Shown: piece by piece, positions 33,174 through 41,099 of the stretch
Numbering within the stretch: the first letter of the stretch is position 1
Layout: every line of letters starts with the position of its first letter
DNA from: Centipeda noxia ATCC 43541
GTDB lineage: Bacteria; Bacillota; Negativicutes; Selenomonadales; Selenomonadaceae
Direction: 5' to 3'
DNA: 48,669 bases
NCBI RefSeq assembly: GCF_000160555.1
Contig: NZ_GG749279.1
Span: forward strand, 95,915 to 144,583
The notes under the pieces: model-generated
Seen by the model: the letters and a program-made list of their open reading frames with translations, nothing else
Told to the model about the DNA's origin: nothing
The model's database searches: none
Translations under genes and position numbers: made by a program

Positions 33174-34950
33174 ATGCGTGTCCGCGTACCTGCCGACCTG
33201 CGCCTGCGCCGTCAATGGCGACGGCGACACCGGTTTCGGCAAAGGTTTTCATATCGTTTACAACATGAAGAGCAGCGCGGACGATTTCTGTGCCTAGGAT
33301 GCCGGCGATTCCCGCAGGCATCTCCGTATCCGCTGTGAGCATGTCCGGAACGATGTGCAGAATGTATGGACGGAGCGACGAATTCGTGCCGGCGTACTTA
33401 CGCGCGACGCGATCCGACTGTGTGTCGCCGGGCAGGATGAGGCTGCCGGCTTCTGCTGCTCCGTTGATTGCCCCGGCAAGAGCATCATCGCCTGCGCCCG
33501 CCGCGCCGAGAATGAGGAGCGGATGGCTGCGGGCCAGGGTATCTGCCGCTCTGCGCGCTGCGTTCGATGCAGACATATTTTTCGGGGTGGAGAGAAGATA
33601 TACGGAGATATGCGTATCGGCGGTTATTGCAGAGAGAATTTTGCTGAGATCTGCTGAGAACAGCTTCCCATCCGCAAGTATAAGGAGCGCTGCTCCCAGA
33701 TCAGAAGGGGGGCATTCACGGCCGGTAGTCCCTGCAAGCTGCACGGCAATCCGTTCGAGATAACCAAGGCTGTGAATCGGTTTTGCCAGGTTGTCCAGCC
33801 GGTATTGACATGCTTCCATCGCAGATGCGCTCGGTGGCGCGAATGTGACCGTGGTTTTTTCTTCCTGTGGGCAAAGAGACGGACATGGAAAGTTGAACGG
33901 GGGGGAGAGAGGAGATCCTTCTTTGGCTTCGTCCAATATGTCCCATATCTTTATCATTTGTGTGAGCATGCGGAGCGCAATGGAGGAGCCTGCCGCTTCG
34001 CTCAGACGAATATCGAGACGCAGGATGGGGGAGAGACTGAGACGACGTAGTGCATGGGGCTGCGAATGTTCTGTCAGCGATGCGTGTGAGGCGAGGAGAT
34101 AATGAACGCAGTTCGGAGCAAGAGCGTGGGCAATCAGCGCCGCAGAGGTGGTATTTGCACCGTCAAGCACGATGAGCATTCGTCGTGCGGCGGCGCCCAG
34201 GATGAGGCCGGCGATGCAGCCGAGCTCGAAGCCACCGACCTTTGCCAGAACGTCCAGACCATCGTGCGCATCGGGAGCGTTTACGGTGAGGGCGCGGCGG
34301 ACGATTTCAATCTTGTGTGCCAGACGTCTGTCCGAGATGTTCGCGCCGCGTCCCGTGACCTCCTCGGGAGTGAGCTCCAGCAATGCGGCGACGATCGCCG
34401 CACTCGAAGTCGTATTGGAGATGCCCATTTCGCCCGGCAGGATACAGCGATCGCCGTGATCAGCACGGTCATTTGCGAGAGCGATTCCCGCTTCGACGGA
34501 ACGAATTGCCTGTGCGCGGGTCATGGCAGGTCCTGCCGTCATATTTGCGGTTCCGCGTGCAATGCTCTTGTGCAGGAGTCCTGGAATATCTGACGTATCG
34601 GCGTTTACACCGAGATCAGCAACAATAAGCTGTGCATTCGCATAATTGGCTACGGCGTTGGCCGCGCCCCCGCGGGTGATGAGATAGTTGCACATCATGT
34701 TGAGCGTGGTCTCAGGGGGGTAGGCGCTGACACTTTCGGCGGCGACGCCGTGATCGGCGCAGGAGATGATGACGCTTGTCTGCGGCGGGGCAGGATGGCG
34801 CTCGCCTGTGATGCGGATATAACGGAGCAGTACCTCTTTCAGGCGGCCGAAGTTCATGCTTGTATGTGTTGTGAGAACGGTATCGACGGTATGGGGAAGT
34901 GCCGCATCCGGGATTTTTATGGATGAAATTGTCTGTTCTAAAAGATTCAT
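33172..34950 (-). CDS. CobT-type lower-ligand phosphoribosyltransferase with a second, degenerate CobT-like domain
   Basis: This is a 592-residue protein. Residues 1 to about 347 are a full CobT fold, which moves phosphoribosyl from nicotinate mononucleotide to the lower ligand of a cobamide. It shows ADHGVAAESVSAYP, GEMGISNTT with the conserved Glu, GGFELG and RLSEAAGSSIALRML with the catalytic-base Glu. After a linker (348-380), residues 381-592 start again as CobT (LDNLAKPIHSLGYLERIAVQLAG). They then become short and divergent: the GEMG equivalent reads GAAG. CobT is normally about 350 residues. Negativicutes such as Sporomusa use paired CobT homologues (ArsA/ArsB) for phenolic ligands, so a fused pair is possible. 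It overlaps tex by 4 bases. No other cobalamin gene is near. Confidence 0.82.
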   Translation of the reverse strand: MNLLEQTISSIKIPDAALPHTVDTVLTTHTSMNFGRLKEVLLRYIRITGERHPAPPQTSVIISCADHGVAAESVSAYPPETTLNMMCNYLITRGGAANAVANYANAQLIVADLGVNADTSDIPGLLHKSIARGTANMTAGPAMTRAQAIRSVEAGIALANDRADHGDRCILPGEMGISNTTSSAAIVAALLELTPEEVTGRGANISDRRLAHKIEIVRRALTVNAPDAHDGLDVLAKVGGFELGCIAGLILGAAARRMLIVLDGANTTSAALIAHALAPNCVHYLLASHASLTEHSQPHALRRLSLSPILRLDIRLSEAAGSSIALRMLTQMIKIWDILDEAKEGSPLSPPFNFPCPSLCPQEEKTTVTFAPPSASAMEACQYRLDNLAKPIHSLGYLERIAVQLAGTTGRECPPSDLGAALLILADGKLFSADLSKILSAITADTHISVYLLSTPKNMSASNAARRAADTLARSHPLLILGAAGAGDDALAGAINGAAEAGSLILPGDTQSDRVARKYAGTNSSLRPYILHIVPDMLTADTEMPAGIAGILGTEIVRAALHVVNDMKTFAETGVAVAIDGAGAGRQVRGHA

Positions 34951-37136
34951 GCGTGTGCCTTTTCCTTTTTGATGCGTTTCAAAGAGAGACCGATGCGTTC
35001 GCGTTCCTCGTCAACGCTGATAATCATGACATCAAGTGCATCGCCGACAGACAGTATGTCAAGTGGATGACGCACGCGGCGGCAGCTCATCTCGGAGATG
35101 TGAAGGAGTCCTGCCTGCTTGAGCCCGATGTCAATGAATGCACCAAAGTCTGTGATGTTGCGGACAGTTCCCGGCAGAATGGTGCCGATGGCGAGATCGG
35201 AGAGCTTCACGATGTTCTGCCGCATGAGCGGCGCGGGGAGTTCCTCACGCGGATCACGGCCGGGACGAGCGATTGCCCGCAGGATATCCGTTACGGTTGG
35301 GATGCCTGCACCCAGTTTTTTGGCCAAGCCGGCAGGCTCCGCCCGTGCTGTTTTGAGCGCGAGAGCTGGGAACTTTGCCCGGTCGCGTAGATCATCCTCT
35401 GCAGTGCCGAGCTCCGCGAGAATGGCACGCGCGAGTTCGTAAGACTCGGGGTGGACGGCAGTGCCGTCGAGCGGCGTTTCTCCTCCGTAGATGCGCAGGA
35501 AGCCTGCACATTGAGTGAAGGCTGCATCGCCGAGACGGGATACTTTATGGAGTGCCTTTCGATTGGTAAATCTGCCGTTTTTATTACGGTAGGCGACAAT
35601 GTTCTTTGCAACCGCGGCATTGATGCCTGCAATCCGCCTCAGCAATGCGGGAGAAGCGGTGTTCAGGTCAACACCGACATGGTTTACGGCATCTTCTACG
35701 GCGGCATCCAGACGTTCTTTCAGTTCTTTTTGGCTGACGTCATGTTGATACTGTCCGACGCCGATTGCCTGTGGATCGATTTTGACGAGCTCCGCGAGCG
35801 GATCCTGCACGCGGCGGGCAATGGAGACTGCGCCGCGGATTGTGACATCATAGGAGGGGAGTTCCTCTTTCGCCAGCTGGGAGGCGGAGTAGACGGAAGC
35901 GCCCGCTTCGTTTGTAATGAGGTAGTGCACATCTTTGAGCTTATTGTCACGAATCAACGCCGCGACAAATTGCTCCGTCTCGTAGGAGGCTGTACCGTTG
36001 CCGATGGAGATGAGCGTAACGCCGTGTGTTTTGATGAACTTTTGGACAGACAGCGCCGCTGCTTTGCGCTCTCCTTCACTCTTTGTAATTTGTATAACAC
36101 CGCTCGCGAGAACATTGCCTGTGGCGTCAACAACTGCCATTTTGCAGCCCGTACGATAGCCGGGATCAAGACCAAGAACTGTATGTCCCGCGAGCGGCGG
36201 CTGAAGGAGCAGCTGGCGCAGGTTGCGTCCGAACAGCTTGATGGCCTTTTCTTCGGCAAGTTCTGTCAGCTGTGCGCGCAGCTCACGCTCGAGCGAAGGA
36301 ACAAGAAGACGTTTATAACCGTCCTCAATTGCCGTGCGCAGTTCTGCTGAGAAGATTGACGGGTGCCGGCAGATCCTCCCGCAGATCCACTCGATATACG
36401 CCTCATGATCAACAGAAATGCGGACGGTGAGGCATCTTTTCCGCTCTCCGCGGTTAATTGCGAGAATGCGATGTGAGGGCAGAGTGCGTACCGGCTCACT
36501 GTATCCGTCGTACATCTGAAACACATGTGCATCCTCCGCTTTTACATCAAGGGCTGTCTCGAGCAATGCGTTTTTCCAGAATTTTTCACGAATAAGGCGG
36601 CGCAGTTCTGCGTCGTCCGTGACGGTCTCGGCAATAATGTCGCGCGCGCCGGCAAGAGCATCGGCAGGGGAAGGTACCTCCTTTTCCGCGCTTACAAATG
36701 GTGCGGCGTATTGCTCCGGTGTGCCGTGCATTTCACTCTGCAGCAGGATGGCGTCGGCAAGCTGCTCAAGACCGCGTGCCCGTGCAATGGATGCGCGCGT
36801 ATGTTTTTTCTGTTTGTAAGGACGGTAGAGGTCTTCAAGGGACTGAAGTTTTTGTGCGGTTTCAATCGCCTCGCGCAGTGCATCGGTCATTTTCCCCTGC
36901 TCCTCAATGCGCGCGATGATCTCCTCCTGCCGCTTGACGAGACTGCGCAGATACGTCAAGCGTGCCGCGATGCGGCGCAGTATCTCATCATCGAGGGAGC
37001 CGGTGGCTTCTTTGCGATAACGCGCAATAAACGGAATGGTATTGCCGTCATCGAGCAGCGCAACGACAGATGCTGCCTGCTGCGGACGAATGGAGAGCTC
37101 GTCTGCAATCGCGGAGGGGATATCGGAGATGCGCAT
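34947..37136 (-). CDS. tex: Tex-family RNA-binding protein (S1 domain)
   Basis: This 729-residue protein is associated with transcription and RNA. Domains in order are the N-terminal helical Tex region (1-190), a central helical part, a YqgF/RNase H-like domain (about 325-450, LGLDPGYRTGCKMAVVD), a helix-hairpin-helix pair (about 490-560, VDLNTASPALLRRIAGI) and a C-terminal S1 domain (about 640-720, GTVRNITDFGAFIDIGLKQ-type sequence). The ATG at 37136 has AAAGG 9 bases upstream and begins MRISDIPSAIA; longer frames include promoter sequence. Its stop overlaps the ATG of the CobT-like gene. Confidence 0.95.
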   Translation of the reverse strand: MRISDIPSAIADELSIRPQQAASVVALLDDGNTIPFIARYRKEATGSLDDEILRRIAARLTYLRSLVKRQEEIIARIEEQGKMTDALREAIETAQKLQSLEDLYRPYKQKKHTRASIARARGLEQLADAILLQSEMHGTPEQYAAPFVSAEKEVPSPADALAGARDIIAETVTDDAELRRLIREKFWKNALLETALDVKAEDAHVFQMYDGYSEPVRTLPSHRILAINRGERKRCLTVRISVDHEAYIEWICGRICRHPSIFSAELRTAIEDGYKRLLVPSLERELRAQLTELAEEKAIKLFGRNLRQLLLQPPLAGHTVLGLDPGYRTGCKMAVVDATGNVLASGVIQITKSEGERKAAALSVQKFIKTHGVTLISIGNGTASYETEQFVAALIRDNKLKDVHYLITNEAGASVYSASQLAKEELPSYDVTIRGAVSIARRVQDPLAELVKIDPQAIGVGQYQHDVSQKELKERLDAAVEDAVNHVGVDLNTASPALLRRIAGINAAVAKNIVAYRNKNGRFTNRKALHKVSRLGDAAFTQCAGFLRIYGGETPLDGTAVHPESYELARAILAELGTAEDDLRDRAKFPALALKTARAEPAGLAKKLGAGIPTVTDILRAIARPGRDPREELPAPLMRQNIVKLSDLAIGTILPGTVRNITDFGAFIDIGLKQAGLLHISEMSCRRVRHPLDILSVGDALDVMIISVDEERERIGLSLKRIKKEKAHA

Positions 37137-37169
37137 GGAATCAAACCTTTCTCGACTGAAATATTCCTC

Positions 37170-37197
37170 ATTATAGCATGATTTTAACAAGACGCAA
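37170..37197 (-). promoter_or_regulatory. Promoter of tex and the CobT-like gene
   Basis: Minus-strand TTGCGT (37192-37197) and a perfect TATAAT (37170-37175) with a 16-base spacer. Confidence 0.7.
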
Positions 37198-37241
37198 AAA
37201 GTGAGATGAATTCGCATATGGGGGAAGATGGGCTGGGACTA

Positions 37242-37270
37242 TTGACAGGAGTTTTCGAATAGAGTATTAT
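37242..37270 (+). promoter_or_regulatory. Promoter of the PerR-like gene
   Basis: A perfect TTGACA (37242-37247) and TATTAT (37265-37270, 5 of 6) with a 17-base spacer. Confidence 0.8.
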
Positions 37271-37280
37271 GATATATAAA

Positions 37281-37295
37281 TAATAATGATTTTAG
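37281..37295 (+). promoter_or_regulatory. Candidate PerR/Fur box (autoregulation)
   Basis: TAATAATGATTTTAG matches the PerR 7-1-7 consensus at 11 of 14 positions and the Fur version at 10 of 14. It covers the region just downstream of the predicted transcription start. Confidence 0.45.
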
Positions 37296-37324
37296 TTTTG
37301 AGAACATGAAAAGTAGGAACAATT

Positions 37325-37777
37325 ATGCATGAACATACAATGCTGACACTCAATGAGGTTACAGACATTCTGCGGCAGAATAAGAAAAAAGTGACGCCGC
37401 AGCGCCTGGCCGTCTATGCTGCTCTGGCGGCAACGCATGAGCATCCTACAGCAGAGACTCTGTACAAGGAACTGCGTCCGAACTACCCGACGATGAGTCT
37501 TGCTACCGTCTATAAGTCGCTCGATGCGTTCTGTGAAATCGGTATTGTGCGCGAGCTGAACGTGGGCGAAGAGGCATTCCGTTATGATGCGGATATCTCC
37601 GTGCATCCGCATGTTCGGTGTATTTCCTGCGACAAGGTTGCTGATGTTCCGATTGCTGCGCTTCCGGCACTCGACAAGAATGTTTCGTCTGTGACAGGCT
37701 ACCGCATTGTATCGCAGCAGATGTATTTCTTCGGTTACTGTCCGGAATGTCAGAAGAATAAAACGGCGCAGCGCTGA
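37325..37777 (+). CDS. perR: Fur-family regulator, PerR type
   Basis: This 150-residue metal-dependent repressor has a winged-helix DNA-binding domain (about 1-90, VTPQRLAVYAALA and SLATVYKSLDAF) and a dimerisation domain. Two CxxC pairs (CISC, CPEC) bind the structural zinc. The regulatory metal ligands match Bacillus PerR: His in HEHPTAETL, Asp and two His in YDADISVHPH, and an Asp in KVADVP where Fur usually has Glu. This favours a peroxide sensor over an iron sensor. A PerR-like box in its own promoter and another at ahpC support the call, but a Fur or Zur role is not excluded. Confidence 0.82.
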   Translation: MHEHTMLTLNEVTDILRQNKKKVTPQRLAVYAALAATHEHPTAETLYKELRPNYPTMSLATVYKSLDAFCEIGIVRELNVGEEAFRYDADISVHPHVRCISCDKVADVPIAALPALDKNVSSVTGYRIVSQQMYFFGYCPECQKNKTAQR

Positions 37778-37818
37778 TCTAAAGCTTTAGAGCCCTTTTC
37801 GGGCCGACGCGCTTATAG

Positions 37819-37868
37819 AAAAAACCCTTGAACAAACTCTGTTTATGAGCGCTGTTCAAGGGTTTTTC
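37819..37868. terminator. Bidirectional terminator between convergent perR and the AdoMetDC-like gene
   Basis: AAAAACCCTTGAACA (37820-37834) is complementary to TGTTCAAGGGTTTTT (37853-37867), with an 18-base loop and A/T tracts on both sides. Confidence 0.9.
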
Positions 37869-37900
37869 GCGTGTATCTGGCAGTCGTTTATCTTGGGTAC

Positions 37901-38359
37901 CTATCCGCGATTGCGTCGCGCAAGAATACGGATCACCTTGGCGCCCGTACTTTTGATCTTGCGTATAGGGGCAACGCGGGTTGTGGTTTTCGGACGAATC
38001 TCCGACGGTGCGCGAAAGTCGCCTCGCCGCAGATGTGTGCTCTTGATTTTTTCCGGTTGGAATATATTGCGCATGACATGCGCGATGGGATCGAGTGCTG
38101 CATCCTCACAGCAGAGATAGATGTCGAGCGATACATGACGCAGATCCGGATGAACGTGAAGTGCGAGATGACCGTCCGGCAGCAGTGCCATCAAGGAGAT
38201 ATGACCGTTTTCCTGTACATCTGTGATCGTCTGCAGAGGAACGAGATCAAGTGCCGCAAGTGTTTCGGAGACTTTGACACGAAGGGCTTCTTCATTGCTG
38301 AACGATTCGCCTTTGCAGTTAAAAAAATCCACCGTCAGCAGTCTCGATTGAATGTTCAT
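37901..38359 (-). CDS. S-adenosylmethionine decarboxylase-like protein lacking the pyruvoyl-forming serine (pseudoenzyme candidate)
   Basis: This 152-residue protein has the class 1b bacterial AdoMetDC fold. The N-terminal strand-helix unit (4-40) is followed by the processing region, where DGHLALHVHPD (62-72) replaces the usual ESHISIHTWPE. The serine that normally cleaves the chain and becomes the pyruvoyl group is Gly63. The other catalytic residues recalled for Thermotoga AdoMetDC are kept at the same positions: Ser55, His68 and Cys83 (DIYLCCED). RGDF near 112 and a basic tail of about 35 residues end the protein. It therefore cannot self-process in the standard way. It has its own promoter and no speE neighbour. 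GGAGGAG lies before the ATG. Confidence 0.78.
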   Translation of the reverse strand: MNIQSRLLTVDFFNCKGESFSNEEALRVKVSETLAALDLVPLQTITDVQENGHISLMALLPDGHLALHVHPDLRHVSLDIYLCCEDAALDPIAHVMRNIFQPEKIKSTHLRRGDFRAPSEIRPKTTTRVAPIRKIKSTGAKVIRILARRNRG

Positions 38360-38400
38360 CGGTCTCTTTCTCCTCCATTACGGTACGTTTACATGATCTC

Positions 38401-38429
38401 ATTATAGAGGAAAGCCCGTCGTCCGTCAA
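38401..38429 (-). promoter_or_regulatory. Promoter of the AdoMetDC-like gene
   Basis: Minus-strand TTGACG (38424-38429, 5 of 6) and a perfect TATAAT (38401-38406) with a 17-base spacer. Confidence 0.8.
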
Positions 38430-38498
38430 GGAATATGGTCGAATCGTCCTAATTGGGACAAGTGCGGCAAATACAACATTTTTCCCAATAAAATCTCA

Positions 38499-38527
38499 TG
38501 GAAAAAAAAAGTTGCTTATGATATACT
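38499..38527 (+). promoter_or_regulatory. Possible promoter of the mre-min cluster
   Basis: TGGAAA (38499-38504, 4 of 6) and TATACT (38522-38527, 5 of 6) with a 17-base spacer, about 75 bases before mreB. Confidence 0.45.
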
Positions 38528-38602
38528 GATTCTGCATGTCTGTGTACATGGAATTATTGATATGAATATAGGTCGCGTGAATGGAAGGAGACTCCACTTA
38601 CA

Positions 38603-39634
38603 ATGTTTGGTCTTTTTGGTGGACACGATATGGGGATTGACCTCGGTACAGCCAATACGTTGGTGCATGTTAAGGGCCGGGGGATTGTGCTGCGCGAGCC
38701 CTCCGTCGTGGCGATAAGAAACGACTCGGGCGATGTGCTTGCCGTGGGCGAAGAGGCAAAGCAGATGATCGGGCGTACGCCCGGAAATATCGTTGCGATA
38801 CGTCCGATGAAAGACGGCGTTATTGCAGATTTTGACGTCACGCAGGCGATGCTGAAATACTTTATTCGCAAGGCGATGCGGTCGAAGTCGTTTGTTCGTC
38901 CGCGTGTTGTGGTCGGCGTTCCGTCCGGCGTAACAGAGGTCGAAAAGCGGGCGGTCATTGATGCCGCACAGCAGGCGGGCGCACGCGAGGCGTATCTGAT
39001 CGAGGAGCCGATGGCAGCGGCGATCGGTGCCGGTCTTCCGGTCGAGGAAGCAACGGGCAGCATGGTCGTCGATATCGGCGGCGGCACGACAGAGATTGCG
39101 ATCATCTCGCTCGGCGGCATTGTGACGAGTTGTTCTATACGCATCGGCGGCGACGAGATGGATTCGGCGATCGTCCAATACATCAAGCGCATGTATAATC
39201 TCATGATCGGTGAGCGAACAGCAGAGGAGATCAAGATCGCGATCGGTACGGCGATCGTAACGCCGGATACGGATCGTACGATGGATATCCGCGGACGCGA
39301 TCTCGTAAGCGGACTGCCAAAGACGCTCACAATCCATGCAAAGGAGATCCGCGAAGCACTGAACGAGCCGATCTATAAGATCATTGACGCCGTGAAAGGG
39401 ACCCTCGAGAAGACACCGCCGGAGCTTGCTTCGGACGTCATGGATCACGGCATTATGATGACCGGCGGAGGGGCGCTTCTCATGAATCTGGACAAGCTCC
39501 TCTCCCATGAGACGGGAATGCCGGTGCTCGTGTCCGAGGATGCGCTCTCCTGTGTCGGTGAGGGGACGGGGCGTACGCTTGAGAATATTGGACTGCTGAA
39601 GAGTGTTGTTATGTCTTCAAAGAAATTGAGATAA
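38603..39634 (+). CDS. mreB: Rod shape-determining protein MreB
   Basis: This 343-residue bacterial actin forms membrane-bound filaments that guide lateral wall synthesis. The phosphate loops ([11 protein letters not shown] and [13 protein letters not shown]), the [12 protein letters not shown] segment and MTGGGALL near the C-terminus are all present. An N-terminal amphipathic tail (MFGLFG) should bind the membrane. GGAAGGAG is about 12 bases from the ATG, a long spacing. It starts the mreBCD-mrdA-minCDE-rodA cluster. Confidence 0.97.
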   Translation: MFGLFGGHDMGIDLGTANTLVHVKGRGIVLREPSVVAIRNDSGDVLAVGEEAKQMIGRTPGNIVAIRPMKDGVIADFDVTQAMLKYFIRKAMRSKSFVRPRVVVGVPSGVTEVEKRAVIDAAQQAGAREAYLIEEPMAAAIGAGLPVEEATGSMVVDIGGGTTEIAIISLGGIVTSCSIRIGGDEMDSAIVQYIKRMYNLMIGERTAEEIKIAIGTAIVTPDTDRTMDIRGRDLVSGLPKTLTIHAKEIREALNEPIYKIIDAVKGTLEKTPPELASDVMDHGIMMTGGGALLMNLDKLLSHETGMPVLVSEDALSCVGEGTGRTLENIGLLKSVVMSSKKLR

Positions 39635-40575
39635 TGATTGATCGCATCGGACGGGCACGACAGGCGGGACATAAGATCTGGGCACTGCTCTTCGTTCTGC
39701 TCACGCTTTTCTGCATCATTTTCTTTGCTGCGCGCGGCAGGTTTCAGGCATCTGCGTCGACGAGTACGGCAGGGACGGTTTTGGCGCCGTTTGAAATGGT
39801 GTTTTCGTATGTTGGTCAGCAGATCCAGCATATTACGTCCAATCTTTGGGAGATTGCGACGGTGCACGAGCAGAATCAGCTGCTCAAAAATGAAATTGAG
39901 CAGCTGCGGCAGCAGAATACGATGGCAGAAGAGTACGCAGCGGAAAACATGCGGCTGCGTGAGATTCTTGCATACAAACAATCGGCGCATCAGTTCGATC
40001 TCCTTGCTGCACGCGTGATCGGGCGTGATTCTGCACTCTGGACTAGTATGATCGTCGTCGATCGCGGCAGCAGCGACGGAGTGCGTGAAAATATGCCCGT
40101 CCTGACGGGCAAGGGGCTTGTGGGACATGTGACGGAAGTCGGCCCGATCTCATCGAAGGTCCAGCTCATTCTCGATGTCCGTTCCTCGGTGGGGACGCTC
40201 ATTCAGCGTCCGGAGTCTCGTGTGACGGGAATCGTTACGGGAACGATGGACAATCCGTATATGCCGCAGATGGTTAATATCCCACGCAATGCGGATGTAG
40301 AGGACGGTGACGTCATTGTTACATCCGGCTTCGGCGGAATCTATCCCAAAGGGATTGTCGTGGGGCGTGTCTCCTCACAGCACGGCGATGACAGCGGATT
40401 GCTCAAAGTAGCCGTGGTCGAGACTGCTGTGGACTTCCAGCGTCTCGAGGATGTAGCGATCATTACGGCATCACGCGAAGCGCCGCCGGATCCTGTACAG
40501 GCACAACAACTCAGCCCTGGCGCGGCTGCAGCGGCACAGATCTCTGCTGCGCAGACAAAGGCGGCGGCACAGTGA
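39634..40575 (+). CDS. mreC: Rod shape-determining protein MreC
   Basis: This 313-residue periplasmic scaffold of the elongasome has one membrane segment (about 14-34), a coiled coil (about 70-112) and two beta-barrel lobes (about 115-275, LLAARVIGRD and VTSGFGGIYPKGIVVG). The last 30 residues are an Ala/Gln-rich tail. Its ATG overlaps the mreB stop by one base, indicating coupling. Confidence 0.94.
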   Translation: MIDRIGRARQAGHKIWALLFVLLTLFCIIFFAARGRFQASASTSTAGTVLAPFEMVFSYVGQQIQHITSNLWEIATVHEQNQLLKNEIEQLRQQNTMAEEYAAENMRLREILAYKQSAHQFDLLAARVIGRDSALWTSMIVVDRGSSDGVRENMPVLTGKGLVGHVTEVGPISSKVQLILDVRSSVGTLIQRPESRVTGIVTGTMDNPYMPQMVNIPRNADVEDGDVIVTSGFGGIYPKGIVVGRVSSQHGDDSGLLKVAVVETAVDFQRLEDVAIITASREAPPDPVQAQQLSPGAAAAAQISAAQTKAAAQ

Positions 40576-41069
40576 AAAAATATCGGTTTTTCATATTGTT
40601 TTTTCTCACGCTCTTTATTCTGCAGTTCTCTTTTTTGCCGCTCATTGCGGTACATGGGGTGATTCCGGATCTCCTTGTTTTGGCGACAGTTTCTTATGCT
40701 TTTCTGCGCGGCAGTGTGTGGGGAAGCTTCGTCGGATTCTCGTTGGGGATCATGCAGGATCTTAGTGCGGGCTCGTTCTTCGGACTGAATGCGTTCACGC
40801 TGACACTGATCGGACTCGTCTTCGGACGTTTTTCTGACCGTGTGTTCAAGGAGCAGTTCTTCCTGCCAATCACGGCATCCGTCGCGGCGACCCTTGCCAA
40901 ATATCTGATGTCGGCGCTGATTGTATATTTGCTCGGCTATCACTTCAACCCGCTGCTGCACATGGGGCGCGTACTCTTTATTCTGCTCATATTTCAGCTG
41001 ATTTTTGCTTATCCGGTTCACTGGGCGACATTCCATCTGGATAAGCGTGTACATGATCCGGAGCGATAG
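40572..41069 (+). CDS. mreD: Rod shape-determining protein MreD
   Basis: This 165-residue integral membrane protein of the elongasome has five to six hydrophobic segments and the typical VHGVIPDLLVLATVSYAFLRG region followed by GFSLGIMQDLSAG. It starts at a GTG that overlaps the mreC stop (GTGA). Confidence 0.92.
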   Translation: MKKYRFFILFFLTLFILQFSFLPLIAVHGVIPDLLVLATVSYAFLRGSVWGSFVGFSLGIMQDLSAGSFFGLNAFTLTLIGLVFGRFSDRVFKEQFFLPITASVAATLAKYLMSALIVYLLGYHFNPLLHMGRVLFILLIFQLIFAYPVHWATFHLDKRVHDPER

Positions 41070-41099
41070 TGTCAAAAAACATTTTCTCGGAGAGTAATT

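Noticed and set aside
33135-33180. Cobalamin riboswitch or other RNA near the CobT-like gene
   Set aside because: The only structure is a perfect palindromic terminator; upstream of the operon there is just a short leader.
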